64,000 nt of DNA from Okapia johnstoni (taxonomy: Eukaryota > Chordata > Mammalia > Artiodactyla > Giraffidae), in assembly GCA_024291935.2 (NCBI GenBank), contig CM044315.1:53728385-53792384 (forward strand), given 5' to 3'. The notes under the pieces are model-generated. The model had not been told where the DNA came from. It made no database searches and saw only the letters and a list, made by a program, of their open reading frames with translations. Below are positions 10,801 to 20,102 of the stretch, piece by piece. Made by a program: the position numbers and the translations under genes. The stretch's first letter is position 1, and each line of letters starts with the position of its first letter.

Positions 10801-13800
10801 AGCTATGAAAGAAGTAGTCTTCTTCCTGTGGAGAGTCACAGCCAACTTTAGAAATGAGGCAGCTTGTGGGGAGAGCGGCTTGAGAAGTGACTGCAAGGAG
10901 GAAGTAACGGTTAGCTATAGGAAACTGCTTGGAAGTTACTCTTAGTATGCACAGTAAATCATTTGGAGCTAAAGGAGAAGCTGCTTCAAGACCCAACAAA
11001 CGCTGAAGAAGCAGTTAGAAGTACGATGCCACATAGTCTTGTTCCATCAAGTGGAATGAGTGTAGGGGGATGGGCAGTTTGAAAACAGAACCAGCTCCTC
11101 AGATTAGGGGAATGGCTTCATTAGAGCATTGTCATAAGACATCCTTTAGAAGTGCTGCTGACAAAGAAATGCTCAAATGTGCAGCTCCTGAGAGATCAAG
11201 ATGCTGTTGGAGGTCATCTGAGCATGTAAGAAGCAATGGGACTCTTGGAGAGCAACTGTAGGAGGCTGTAATTGGTGTGCTCAGCTGCTGACTGAGCCAT
11301 TCATTGCTGAGAGGAGCAGCTGCCTGGAGTTTAAACAGAGAGCCCTGGGGAGCCACCGCTGGGAGCTTCCTCGGATTAAGAAGCTGCTATAGGATGTAGC
11401 CGTTATGAGTGTCATCATAGGGAAACGTTAGAGTAATCCACCCAGCTCCACCATCTCAGTGGTTGGCAAAGGTGGAAACAGTCTTCCATAGATAAAGAAA
11501 TGGTGAAAGATTGAGGAGATTGACAAAATCAGTTTGAGATTTTTAAAAACCTACAAACTCTGCCACAGGCTTCCTTGGCTGATGTGGTGTGACTGTTGTT
11601 GTTGTTTGCTTGTTTATTGAGGTGCATTTTTACCCTGAAGAGTAGCCATTAGACTGGCCAAAACAAGGTGATAAAATTGTGAATCAAGGGATTCTTTAAC
11701 CTTAGAATACATGAGAATGTGTGTGGAATTTGTTTTTTTTTTTTTTTTTTTTTAATATATTTTTCCCCTAGGAAGAATAACTATCATTTTTATCCTGTTC
11801 TCAAAGTTCCTGACACTAAAATAGGTTACGATTGTTTTGCTTTAAGAAGCCAGAAAAGGGCAACCAATGGAGAACTTGATAACATCTATCAATGACTTAA
11901 CCACAAAAAGGCACTGTTGTTTAGCTGATGAATTTATGCAATCATCATGTCGAACAGTATCTAGCATTACTATAAGGATTTCCCGTTGAAATGTGTGGGA
12001 TAATATAGCCAGGTTCATTAATGACTGGATTATCTTTTTGGACCAATATAGGCTCAGTAAAATGAGAGAAATAGAAGCAGAATAACAGATTTTTAATTTT
12101 TCTATTTGAATGAAACAAAAGTTTGTTGTAAGTTCCCCCCCCCAAAAACATTCAGTTGGAAAACCGTTGTGATGGTCCACACCTGATTGAGATTGTGAGA
12201 ACTAATGTGGTTACCATGGAAATGGAAGAAGGGTGTGTGGAAGTAGAGATGTTTACCTTGTAGATGTGAGCATCTTAATTTATAAATGTTAATATATGTA
12301 GTGATATTTTTGTTTTGTTGCAATCTTATAATGTTGCTGATTTCTGTCAAAACACTCCATCTAGAAAAATTCCATGTGGATTGAGTCACATGGTTGTCAG
12401 TTACTTTGGGTTTAATAGATACTTCATTGCTGTGGGTTTTAATCAATAATCTTGACCTTCACGCCTGTTATACAATCTGTTCTGAGCAAACAATGAAATG
12501 AAGTGAAGTGAGTCAAGCTTTGAGTATATTAGTGAATTGGGGTTTGAGTGATCAAGAATAAAATATCAGAATTACAACACAAAAGAGAAAATGCAATTTT
12601 TTAGGTTTGACATACCATGCTTTCTGTTATAAAAACAGCATTTTAACAGAACAGCTATATATGGTTTTCAAAGTAACATAAATCTACCCTTGAAGTGCCT
12701 GACCTCCTAAAGAGTCCTGGAAATAGTTACTCTAACTCTGCTCTGGACGAATAAAAATTGCTCTCAAAGGTATTTATTTAGCTAATGAAGACACCTTGCA
12801 GAGCATTTGAACAATTATTTGAAGGCAGAAAACATTCCATGGCACATCTATCTCTCATGGAGTGTTGTCAGTTTTGCATGCCTCGGAGTGCTTTTCCCAT
12901 CTCCAAAGGAGACACTGCCCCACTTTCTGAGACTTGGCATGTGGTTGGGATTGCTGCGAGGCTTTTGAGCTTGCAGTTCACACAGCCTACTTGTCTTTGA
13001 CAGTATGATATGTTCCTCTTTTAACTTTGCTGTACACAGCAGTGAGGTCTCCCTTAAAGGCAACCTAACTGAATCTGTGCTTTCTGAAGTGTGGTTTGTT
13101 ATCCACTTTGGCTGCTGCCAAAATATGATATGACTTACTTTTTGCATTTGCATGTGGCTGAAAAAATTGGTGTGGCCTCATCAAGAGCAAAAGGAGAGTG
13201 TGCATGAATGCCTGGAACTTTTGAATTCACAGAAATTTTTTGGAACATACTTAAGGCTTAAAATATGAAATTAATTAAATGGAAGGGCTATATATCTCAG
13301 AAGTAAAATGATCTCCAATTTTGTCCCCTCAAAATAAGTGAAGGAGCCAGACTTCTGACCCATCACTTTCTGAAAGAATGAGAGTTATTTGTTAATACTT
13401 GTTATTAAAATTTATATTACTGTTCAAAGAAAACTAAATATACCAGTTTGATTTCACATGCTTCATAATTTTTCAGTTCTTTCCTTGTCTGACTGCAGTA
13501 CTTAATATTCCATCTCATCACCATAAAGTGATATTTATGTGTAGCCATAGGATACAAGTATGGTGCTGTACGCTTTGCCAAGAATAGCCACAGTCCTATC
13601 TGACTACTACATAAAACCAAGAACATTGGCACAGCAAGAGCTATGGAGGGCATATGCATATATGTGAAACACTAAGAAGAAAATGTTATACCCACCGGCA
13701 ACTTTCTCTGTTTTCTGGACTGCTCTTGTCAATCAAATAATCAAAACATCTCCCATCATATACATCCTCATGAAACCCTTTTGATTGAGCCCAAAGTGAA

Positions 13801-13846
13801 CACATTACATGTGACTGAATAAAACGCTAGACCTATCATTTGGAAT
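10801..13846. other. Unassigned region with slightly richer GC to about 11480
   Basis: No gene is recognised. From 10801 to about 11480 the sequence is richer in GC and repeats short motifs such as GAAGCTGCT, GAGCAGCTG and GAAGCAGTT, which suggests an old degraded repeat. A T21 run (11733-11753) and a C-run (about 12136-12144) follow. Open frames at 11842-12446, 12785-13153 and 13417-13659 lack family features. Confidence 0.45.
11733..11753. repeat. T21 homopolymer
   Basis: An uninterrupted run of 21 T. It could be the A-tail of a minus-strand retroposed sequence, but none is recognisable beside it. Confidence 0.8.
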
Positions 13847-14113
13847 CAGTTCAGTTCAGTTGTTCAGTCATGTACAACTCTTTGCGATCCCATGAACTGC
13901 AGCATGCCAGTCTTTCCTGTCCATCACCAACTCCCAGAGCTTGCTGAAAACTCATGTTCATTGAGTGGGTGTACCATCCAATCATCTCATCCTCTGTCAT
14001 CCCCTTCTCCTCCCACCTTCAATCTTTCCCAGCATCAGGGTCTTTTCCAATGAGTCAGTTCTTTGCATCAAGTGGCCAAAGTATTGGAGCTTCAGCTTCA
14101 GCATCAGTCCTTC
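13847..14113 (-). mobile_element. BovB LINE 3' end, left half, split by the provirus
   Basis: It begins with the BovB 3' terminal repeats (CAGTTCAGTTCAGTTGTTCA) and continues antisense through CATCCTCTGTCATCCCCTTC and GGGTCTTTTCCAATGAGTCA. It stops at CATCAGTCCTTC, where an LTR starts. The next BovB bases are found at 20527. The last four bases, CTTC at 14110-14113, are repeated there. The two halves are one element interrupted by the retrovirus. Confidence 0.95.
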
Positions 14114-14265
14114 TGTCAGGGGAGTGTGTAATTTCCTCGGTTCTGTCTCATCACAACAAAAATTTGAAGCAACGGACATTAAAACCCTCAGCGTGTCACA
14201 ACTCGGACAGATCGTGTCTCTGCTCTCGGAAAGATCAGTGTTACAGCTCCGTGTTACAGCTCAGT

Positions 14266-14271
14266 TTTATT
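14266..14271 (-). promoter_or_regulatory. AATAAA polyadenylation signal of 3' LTR
   Basis: The minus strand reads AATAAAACTGAGCTGTAACA. Its position about 100 bp downstream of the TATA-like stretch suits an R region. Confidence 0.6.
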
Positions 14272-14365
14272 TAGAAAATAAAGGAAAATACATCCTCGAG
14301 GCATGAGGGCATGCCAACCCAAAAGATGGGAAGAGAAGAGAGAGAGTCCCGGCCCTTTGGCTCCT

Positions 14366-14374
14366 CTTTTTATG
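14366..14374 (-). promoter_or_regulatory. TATA-like box of 3' LTR
   Basis: The minus strand reads CATAAAAAG. It is conserved in the right LTR and altered in the solo LTR. Function is inferred from position only. Confidence 0.4.
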
Positions 14375-14562
14375 TTTTTTTCCTTCTCCCCCCTGGGAAT
14401 GCCCTATGGAAATTGGGCTAGCCAGGGGTGCTATTTGTTCTACCTGAGGTCCTCACTCTGGTCCTCGGACCTTCCTTCGTTTTATTTTCTTGGGCTTTTT
14501 CCTTCCTTGTCTTTTAGCCACTGCCACTCTGGACTCCTTTTTCCTATTCTAACTACCTAATA

Positions 14563-14574
14563 TTCCCCCCTCAA
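14563..14574 (-). other. Polypurine tract of the provirus
   Basis: The minus strand reads TTGAGGGGGGAA directly before the 3' LTR. This is the place and composition of the plus-strand primer of reverse transcription. Confidence 0.8.
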
Positions 14575-14696
14575 GAGATGGGAGGTCCAATTCTTTGGGA
14601 ATAGGGGTGTCGAGGTCTTTCTGGCTACTTCCTGCTGAACTGGGACTGCAAGGAGCATTGGGCCTCCCCCCTTGCTAGTCTCAGGCCTTAGAGTCC

Positions 14697-15060
14697 TTAT
14701 AGCAGTGTCCATCTAATGGTAAGTGATATTTTCCGTGGTGGCTGTAGTTTTATATATCCTTGTTGAACTAGCACTGCATGTTGTAGCTTGTTGATGTGGG
14801 CAGAAACAAAACAGGTTAGACAATTGATAATACATGGAGCAATCATAAGCAGCATCAATATGGCATAACAAGGACTAATGGGGGCATTAGCCAACTCCAA
14901 ATTCCCATCACCAGGATGGCTCAAGTCCCTCCTTGTTCAGGGATCAGAAGATCTATCTCCTGTCTATTTTGGAGTACAATCCCTGCCAAGCTGTGTTGAC
15001 TCATTAGAGCTGTCCTGAGAAATCTTATCCCCAGAAACTAGATATTAGGGGTGTTCATTA
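14697..15060 (-). pseudogene. env: env remnant: transmembrane subunit only
   Basis: This is the end of a gammaretroviral envelope gene. At 14697-14924 an open frame includes a hydrophobic stretch (AILMLLMIAPCIINCLTCFV), then a tail with a VLVQQGYIKLQP segment of the kind that closes class I env proteins. Just upstream, in broken frames near 14947-14995, a short LQNR-type segment marks the conserved ectodomain motif of the transmembrane subunit. A stop falls soon after it, and the cysteines expected next are not in frame. The whole surface subunit, the cleavage site and the fusion peptide are missing: integrase sequence comes almost directly before the remnant. The gene is dead. No restored form is implied. 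Confidence 0.75.
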
Positions 15061-16040
15061 GAAGGACACTCATTTGTAGTTCTGAAAAGGTATCTGAGAC
15101 CTCCCAGGGCCTCACAGGTGTATTGAGTGTCCTCTTCTGTTTTCTTCCACAGCTTGACTCGTGAGTAGTGAATCCAGGAGTCATGTCCTGATACCTTGAC
15201 TACTTAGGGGGTAGAAAGTATCACAGTGTAGGGGCCCTTCCATGTGGGCTGGAGTTGAGCCTTTGGGGACCCATCTTTCCAGACTTTAATTAGGACTTGA
15301 GTCCCTGGAGCATATAGTGGTGACTCCTTAGAATCTTTTGGGTCCTGGTTGACACCCCACAATCATATACCCTATTGGAATTGCCCAATGGCCATGGTAT
15401 AAGACTGGAGGATCTGAGCTTATGGATCTAGGAAGAGGTCATTGACATAAACAAAAAGGTCTCCCATATAACATCTCATAAAGACTAAGACCAACCTGTT
15501 CCTTAGGGGCAATACGGGTGCAGAGGAGAGCTATTGGTAAAGCCTCCTTCCATTCCAGGGAGTTCTCCTGGGTTATCTTAACTTTTTTATCATTGATTTT
15601 ACGAATTGGTTGGCTCTTTCTACTTTTCCTGAAGACTGAGGCCTCCAGGCACAATGGTGATAATAAGTAATGCCCAATGCTTTAGAGACCCCTTGAGTGA
15701 CCTTAGAAGTAAATGATGTCCCATTGTCACTTTGTAATGACCTGGGCAGACCAAATCTTGGAATGATTTCATGGAGCAGGTTTTTTTTTTTTTTTTTTTT
15801 ACCAGCCTTCTAAGTCTGGGTGGGAAAGCCTTCAATCCATCCTGTGAATGTATCTATCGTGACTAATAGGTATTTATACCCTTGAGAAACTGGTATCTGG
15901 GTGAAGTCCATCTGCCAGCCCTCTCCTGGGTAGGTTCCACATTGTTGGAGAGGCTGGGCCAACTGGGGTCTTCGAGCTCCTTGGGGGTTGTTTAATTGGC
16001 AAGTGGGACAAGAGGAGACCATTTGCCTTATAGACATGTG
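15061..16040 (-). pseudogene. pol: pol remnant: integrase
   Basis: Integrase would insert viral DNA into the host genome. The end of the N-terminal zinc domain remains as CPTC (about 15998-16010). The core follows: the first catalytic Asp in WQMDFT (15906-15908), the second in DNGTSF (15726-15728) and the catalytic Glu in SGKVERAN (15618-15620). The last two lie 36 codons apart in one frame, so the DD35E spacing is kept. A stop codon (15810-15812) breaks the core. Just after it a 20-A run on the coding strand adds six lysine codons without changing the frame. The C-terminal part, with a VLIKVWKDG segment and a WKGPYTV motif near 15230-15300, is present with further stops. The zinc-binding histidines are not found. 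Confidence 0.85.
15781..15800. repeat. T20/A20 homopolymer within integrase
   Basis: It is T20 on the plus strand and A20 on the integrase coding strand, where it encodes six lysines plus two bases of the next codon. The catalytic Asp to Asp distance stays a whole number of codons (60). Confidence 0.85.
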
Positions 16041-16169
16041 GAGACCTGTTCCTCTGAAGGTCCTTTCTAGTAATCTTTGCAGGGCCTTTTCACCTAAATG
16101 AGTAGTGGCATGTCAGGAGTTAACAGCTTCCACTGGAGGTCCCCAGGCAGAAAAAGGAGTCCCTCCTTT

Positions 16170-16752
16170 TGGAACCACCCCATATGATCTTATTGAAAGC
16201 CTTCACTCTCAGCTCTAAGAATCTCACCTTCTTAGAGCTTCTGGCAAAAGCTCTAAGGAGTTTCTGGCAAGTTAGTCTGTGGAACTAAGGTGGCAACCCC
16301 TATTAGGTCATTGTTCTGTAATGCTGCTCTCTTAGCTGTCTGATTGGCTACTTGGTTCCCTCATGCAACTTTCATGCTCCCTTTTCGGTGTCCTTTCCAG
16401 TGGGAGACTGAAACCTCCGCAGGCAGATGGACTGCCTACAAGAGTCTAAGGATTTGATCACCATATTTTATTGGGGAACCTTGGGTGGTCAAGTGGCTTC
16501 TTTCTTTCCAAACAGCAGCATGTGCATGTAGCACCAGAAAGGCATACTTGGAGTCAGTGTAAGTGGCTACTCTTTTTCCTTTTCCCAGCTCTAAATCTCA
16601 AGACAGGGCTATGAACTCAGCTAATTGGGCTGAAGTACCTGGTGGCAAAGGTTTAGCCTCTATGGCCTCAAAATTGGAGACTACTACATATCCAGCTCTT
16701 CTTTTTCCATCCAAGACAAAGCTGCTTCCATCAGTGTACCAGATTTCCTCAG
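16170..16752 (-). pseudogene. pol: pol remnant: RNase H
   Basis: RNase H removes RNA from RNA-DNA hybrids during reverse transcription. The catalytic Asp segment WYTDGSSF is followed by GKRRAGYVVV, LPPGTSAQLAEFIALS with the catalytic Glu, and YTDSKYAFLVLHAHAAVW with the next Asp. A HWKGHRKG segment lies near 16375-16405. This is the gammaretroviral order. The first part is in one open frame with the protease upstream. A stop follows FIALS, and more stops lie downstream. The domain begins without any reverse transcriptase sequence before it. Confidence 0.88.
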
Positions 16753-17203
16753 GATTGGTCAGAGGATCTTCTGACAATCCCTCTGGGGTTTTTTCCAGTG
16801 ATCCAAGGTTTCTAGGCAAGAGTGAAAGGGGAGAGAGCCCTCGAGGGTAGGCAGGAAGATTGTGGGTAAATATAGTTTGCCCCCGAGTTTTAAAGCGTCT
16901 TCTATCAGAATTGCAATAGCTGCAAGATTTCAAAGGCAGGGATAGATTTCTTCCCAATAAGGGAGTAAGACACTCAGGGACCACCAAAATCTGGTGGGAA
17001 AATATTTGTTCATCCCAGCAAAAAAAAAAGGGCTCTGGTGAATCTTTTAGTAGTTGTTTTTCCTGTAGCACCCAAATGGTACAGGTTTGGGAGGAGAAGG
17101 CTCTGGAGTAGGAGGTCAGGTCAGAGTAGGTAGCCCCTGTGTCAACCAAGAAATTCTTGGACCTACTTGCCACATCCAGCTGCACCCTTGGCTCCAGCCC
17201 CAT
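16753..17203 (-). pseudogene. pro: pro remnant fused to RNase H frame
   Basis: Retroviral aspartic protease remnant. In the 201-codon open frame 16598-17203 the active-site segment FLVDTGATYSDL lies at residues 18-29 and a PLLGRN segment, close to the end of retropepsins, at residues 81-86. The same frame then runs through about 60 residues of unclear origin into RNase H (TDGSS at residues 157-161). Reverse transcriptase, normally several hundred residues, is missing between them. So the provirus or its parent lost most of the polymerase by a deletion that kept the frame. The Met at 17203 is the first in the open stretch and need not be a real start, as proteases of this class are made by readthrough from gag. 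Confidence 0.88.
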
Positions 17204-17254
17204 GATGGTTATCGGTGACAGGTGGGCTGGCTGGAATTGGCAGCTTCAGTCCTG

Positions 17255-17599
17255 TTAAACCATCATGAGGGAAGGCTTGGCGCTTGACCTTGAGGCTCTT
17301 GGGTCCCCAGGGCAGAGTGTTGCCTGATGTCCCAGTTGATGGCATTTATAGCAAGCCATTTTAGGAGACTTGTCACGGTTTGGACACTCTTTGGCCCAAT
17401 GCCCCACTTGTCTACAGATTAGGCATTTGCCTTGTGCCTTGTCCTTCAAGGACTCAGGGTTTGCCATTGGGCTTCCCTGGAGGGCCAGCCAGCATCTGGG
17501 CATGCCTTGTCTCTTTCCTTTTCTCCCTCTGCTGGGCTTTGGCCTACTTGTCCTGTTCTCTGTTATAGAAGGTATTGGTATCTCTCTAGACCGTCTCAT
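17255..17599 (-). pseudogene. gag: gag remnant: nucleocapsid with two zinc knuckles
   Basis: Nucleocapsid binds viral RNA during packaging. The 114-codon frame holds two perfect CX2CX4HX4C knuckles: Cys59, Cys62, His67, Cys72 and Cys83, Cys86, His91, Cys96. They are flanked by basic residues (KPSRGRKGKR at 21-30). The frame differs from that of the capsid segment just upstream, so at least one shift separates them near 17500-17600. The codons before about residue 35 may belong to the wrong frame. A stop and frame change separate the remnant from the protease. Two knuckles are usual for several ERV1 families, while murine leukaemia-type viruses have one. Confidence 0.9.
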
Positions 17600-17806
17600 C
17601 TAAAGAGGCAGCAGGGCCCTGCTGCTGTAGCTGTTGTAACTTTATCCTGATGTCTGATGCACATTGGGATAGGAATTTGTCCTTTAAAATCACCTGTCCC
17701 TCATAAGAGTCTAAGTCCAGATTGGTAAACTTTTGGAGGGCCTCTTTTAGCCTTTCCAGAAAGGCAGTGGGGTTCTCATTGGTCTCCTTAGTTATTGCTG
17801 AGACTC
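17600..17806 (-). pseudogene. gag: gag remnant: capsid C-terminal part
   Basis: The minus strand encodes a NENPTAFLERLKEALQKF segment, which fits the major homology region of retroviral capsid, followed by LDSYEGQVILKDKF and an LQQLQQQ stretch. It runs about 69 codons without a stop and ends at TAG just before the nucleocapsid frame. Upstream, at about 17810, the similarity ends and stops appear. The N-terminal capsid and matrix are not recognised. Confidence 0.75.
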
Positions 17807-17949
17807 AGCACAGTCTCACAAGTAATAGGCTTCCTTCTATTTACATGGGTGAACTTCCTTAGGGGTGAGTCTTTCTGAAGCTTATCCTACCAAGTACTGT
17901 TGCAACCTGAGAGCCAGGCATCCCCAGGTCAGGGTGCAGATTCCCAGGC

Positions 17950-18168
17950 AGGCTGAGGCATGAAAGCCTACTGGAGATTGAACCCCGGGTAGGTCAAGGC
18001 AGGTTGGCCTCCCAAGAGTTGGGTCCCTGGGCAGATCAAGGCATGACGACCTCCTGGGACCCCTGGACTGGCTGATCCCCGAGAACGTTGAGGTGTGACA
18101 ACCTTTCGAGGACCAGATCCCTAAGCATGTTCAAGGTAGGCTGACCTCCTGGGACCCCTGAACCTGAA
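17950..18168. repeat. Degenerate minisatellite, ~42-bp unit, 5 copies
   Basis: Units start near 17950, 17991, 18033, 18085 and 18127. Each has the order TCAAGGCATGA-GACCTCCTGGGACCCCTGG with variation. The block GACCTCCTGGGACCCCTG is exact at 18048 and 18143. Spacing is 41-42 bases, with one interval of 52 that contains an extra ten bases. Confidence 0.75.
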
Positions 18169-19199
18169 TTGGGCATCTCCAAAGTCTTCAGCATGACCAG
18201 TGCTGGGTAGGACTAAGGGGTTGTAATTTTAACTCATTGCCAGTTTGTTCACTGCAGATGGGAATAGGTATAATGATGTAAAGCAACCTAAGCCTGTGCC
18301 CTGAGACTGGGAACCTGGTGAAACAGTCATAAGCCTTATCCTCTTACTGCTCTAAGGGAATTAAGTCACTGATTTCCTCCCCTAGTCCTCCATAAGAGCA
18401 GATTAGGGTATCTCCAATGGTAAACATTTCATGGTCACAGACCCACTTTAGGTAATAACAGAAGTAATGACAAAGGAGTGGGTTATCTGGTCCTGTTATG
18501 GACATTAAATTAAGAGTATTTTAATAATAGGCAGGATGGAGCAATGTTGCCTGCAAGGGGGAAGGTCCTAGTTGTAAGAGTTAGTAACTGGCTTAAGAAC
18601 AAATTGATAAGAGGCAACAGACCAGATGTTCCATAAGATGGAGTGGAGATTTGATCTGGGGATATGTTTGTAGCTTTGGGAGAAGTGTGGTAAGGGTTTG
18701 GGCCCAAATGGCCTGCAGTGCTAACTCCCAAAGTGGCAAACATTATCCCTGGAAGACCAATTGCCTTTGACGGGATGCCAACAGATGGACTTCTAGCAGG
18801 CATTGTGTGCCTGTCTCCCTAGCAGGTTCACTGAGAGATGCTGATGTTGCACATGTTGTAGGAAACATGGAAGATGAAGGCCTGAATATCTAGAGAGATT
18901 GGATATTATATAGTATTTCCCTCCCAAGAGCAAGCAATTTTCTGGTTGTCCCTCCAGAAGATTGTAGAGGCAACATTGTGGGCCCGAATGGGGCTCAGGA
19001 AAAGAGCATGAAACAGGAGGGAAAGGGGCAGGGCACAACTTTTGAAAGAATGACCTAGCGCAAGGGCATAACATAAACCGATTAAAATCAAATGAGTCCA
19101 AGATGACAAGTCAAATTCAAGCCCAATCTGTAAACTGAATGACACACCCAGAGGTGGCAGGACAGCTCCAAGGCACTGTCAAAAGACAGAGGACTGGGT

Positions 19200-19460
19200 G
19201 GTTCCCCAATGGTTGGGATGATCCCCGCACTCATTAGCATATGAATTCACCCAGCATATGAATTCAAAACCCAGCCAGACCGCATGCATTCCATGGCCAG
19301 AGCCCTTGCTCTCTGCAATGGCCCACACCCTGCAGAGTGTGCTTCTCTCTGAATCCTAACAAATCCACCTCTTACTAATTGCTGTTTCTCTAACTGAATT
19401 TTTGCAATGAGACATCAGAGTCTGAGCTTCATTAGGTCCTGAAGCCAGGCATCATGGTTT
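19200..19460 (+). mobile_element. Possible LTR remnant in opposite orientation
   Basis: On the plus strand, CAAAACCCAGCCAGACCGCA is followed by GCAGAGTGTGCTTCTCTCTG, AATCCTAACAAATCCACCTC, AATGAGACATCAGAGTCTGA and CTTCATTAGGTCCTGAAGCC. This is the kind of R-U5 order seen in some class I LTRs, with AACAAA in place of AATAAA. It does not match the LTRs of this provirus. The assignment is from memory of pattern and needs a database comparison. Confidence 0.35.
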
Positions 19461-20080
19461 TTGGCTGGGCTCAAGTCCTGGGAGAGAGGAGCTGGAGGAC
19501 GGGAGGAAAAAGCAGTGGGAAAAACGTGCCAAGGAATCCCATTCATGGCCTGCTGGAAAATCTGCTAAATACCTAACCTGTGCTCACAGTTTTCATTGGC
19601 CTGATCCTTGGCACAAAGAAAATTAAGAAGAATCCTCACCAGCTTGGGTAACAGCTACTGGGGCTCAGTAGATAGTGAAGCCTCTGGGACATACTGAGGA
19701 GTATGTCCGGATTTCTCCAGAGTCCCTCAGTTGCGCCCACTGTTGCTCACCTATTCACGGGGGTTTCTAGGAAACAAGAAACGAGAGATTGTAAAGGAAT
19801 TAAGATTTTGTTAGGCATACGTCCCTCCAGCCATAGGAGTGAGGGCCTCCTACCTTAACCGGAGGTCTTCTGGAATCTGAGACTGAGCTGTGTGAGCTTT
19901 CTGCTGAGTTCGTTTTTCACTGTCCCGGTTCCCATCACGCTGGGCTTCTTGTCAGTTCCCCTGTGCTGGGTTTTCTTCTCATTCTGCTTCTACCTTGGGA
20001 GCTTTCACCAAGTTGGGCTCCTGCTGTGCTTTGGCTTCCTCCTTGTGGGGGCCACGCCGAGGTTGTTTCAGCCAGGTTAA

Positions 20081-20098
20081 ATCTGAGTCACAGCACCA
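20081..20098 (-). other. Primer binding site, tRNA-His type
   Basis: Four bases inside the 5' LTR the minus strand reads TGGTGCTGTGACTCAGAT. This is complementary to the 3' end of tRNA-His except for two transitions at former CpG positions. It fixes the orientation of the provirus and its class. Confidence 0.85.
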
Positions 20099-20102
20099 TA
20101 GA

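Larger units (their letters stand above)
14114..14562 (-). mobile_element. 3' LTR of the provirus
   Basis: This is the left LTR on the plus strand and the downstream LTR of the minus-strand provirus. It starts TGTCAGGGG. Its inner end reads CCTAATA where the other copies have CCTAACA, so the terminal CA/TG is mutated. On the minus strand it has a TATA-like CATAAAAAG (14366-14374), then the polyadenylation signal (14266-14271), which gives a normal U3-R-U5 order. Confidence 0.95.
17807..20080. other. Proviral leader/gag region, largely unassigned
   Basis: Matrix and N-terminal capsid would be expected here on the minus strand, but no recognisable gag is seen. The stretch holds a degenerate 42-bp tandem repeat (17950-18168) and minus-strand open frames of 79-102 codons between 18510 and 19145 with hydrophobic segments and no family match I can name. 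It also holds a block near 19200-19460 that looks like an LTR in the opposite direction. It may be a rearranged or recombinant segment. The final 300 bases before the primer site are an untranslated leader in position. Confidence 0.5.

Noticed and set aside
16563..16850. Plus-strand 95-codon frame
   Set aside because: It lies opposite the protease-RNase H frame, which has clear motifs.
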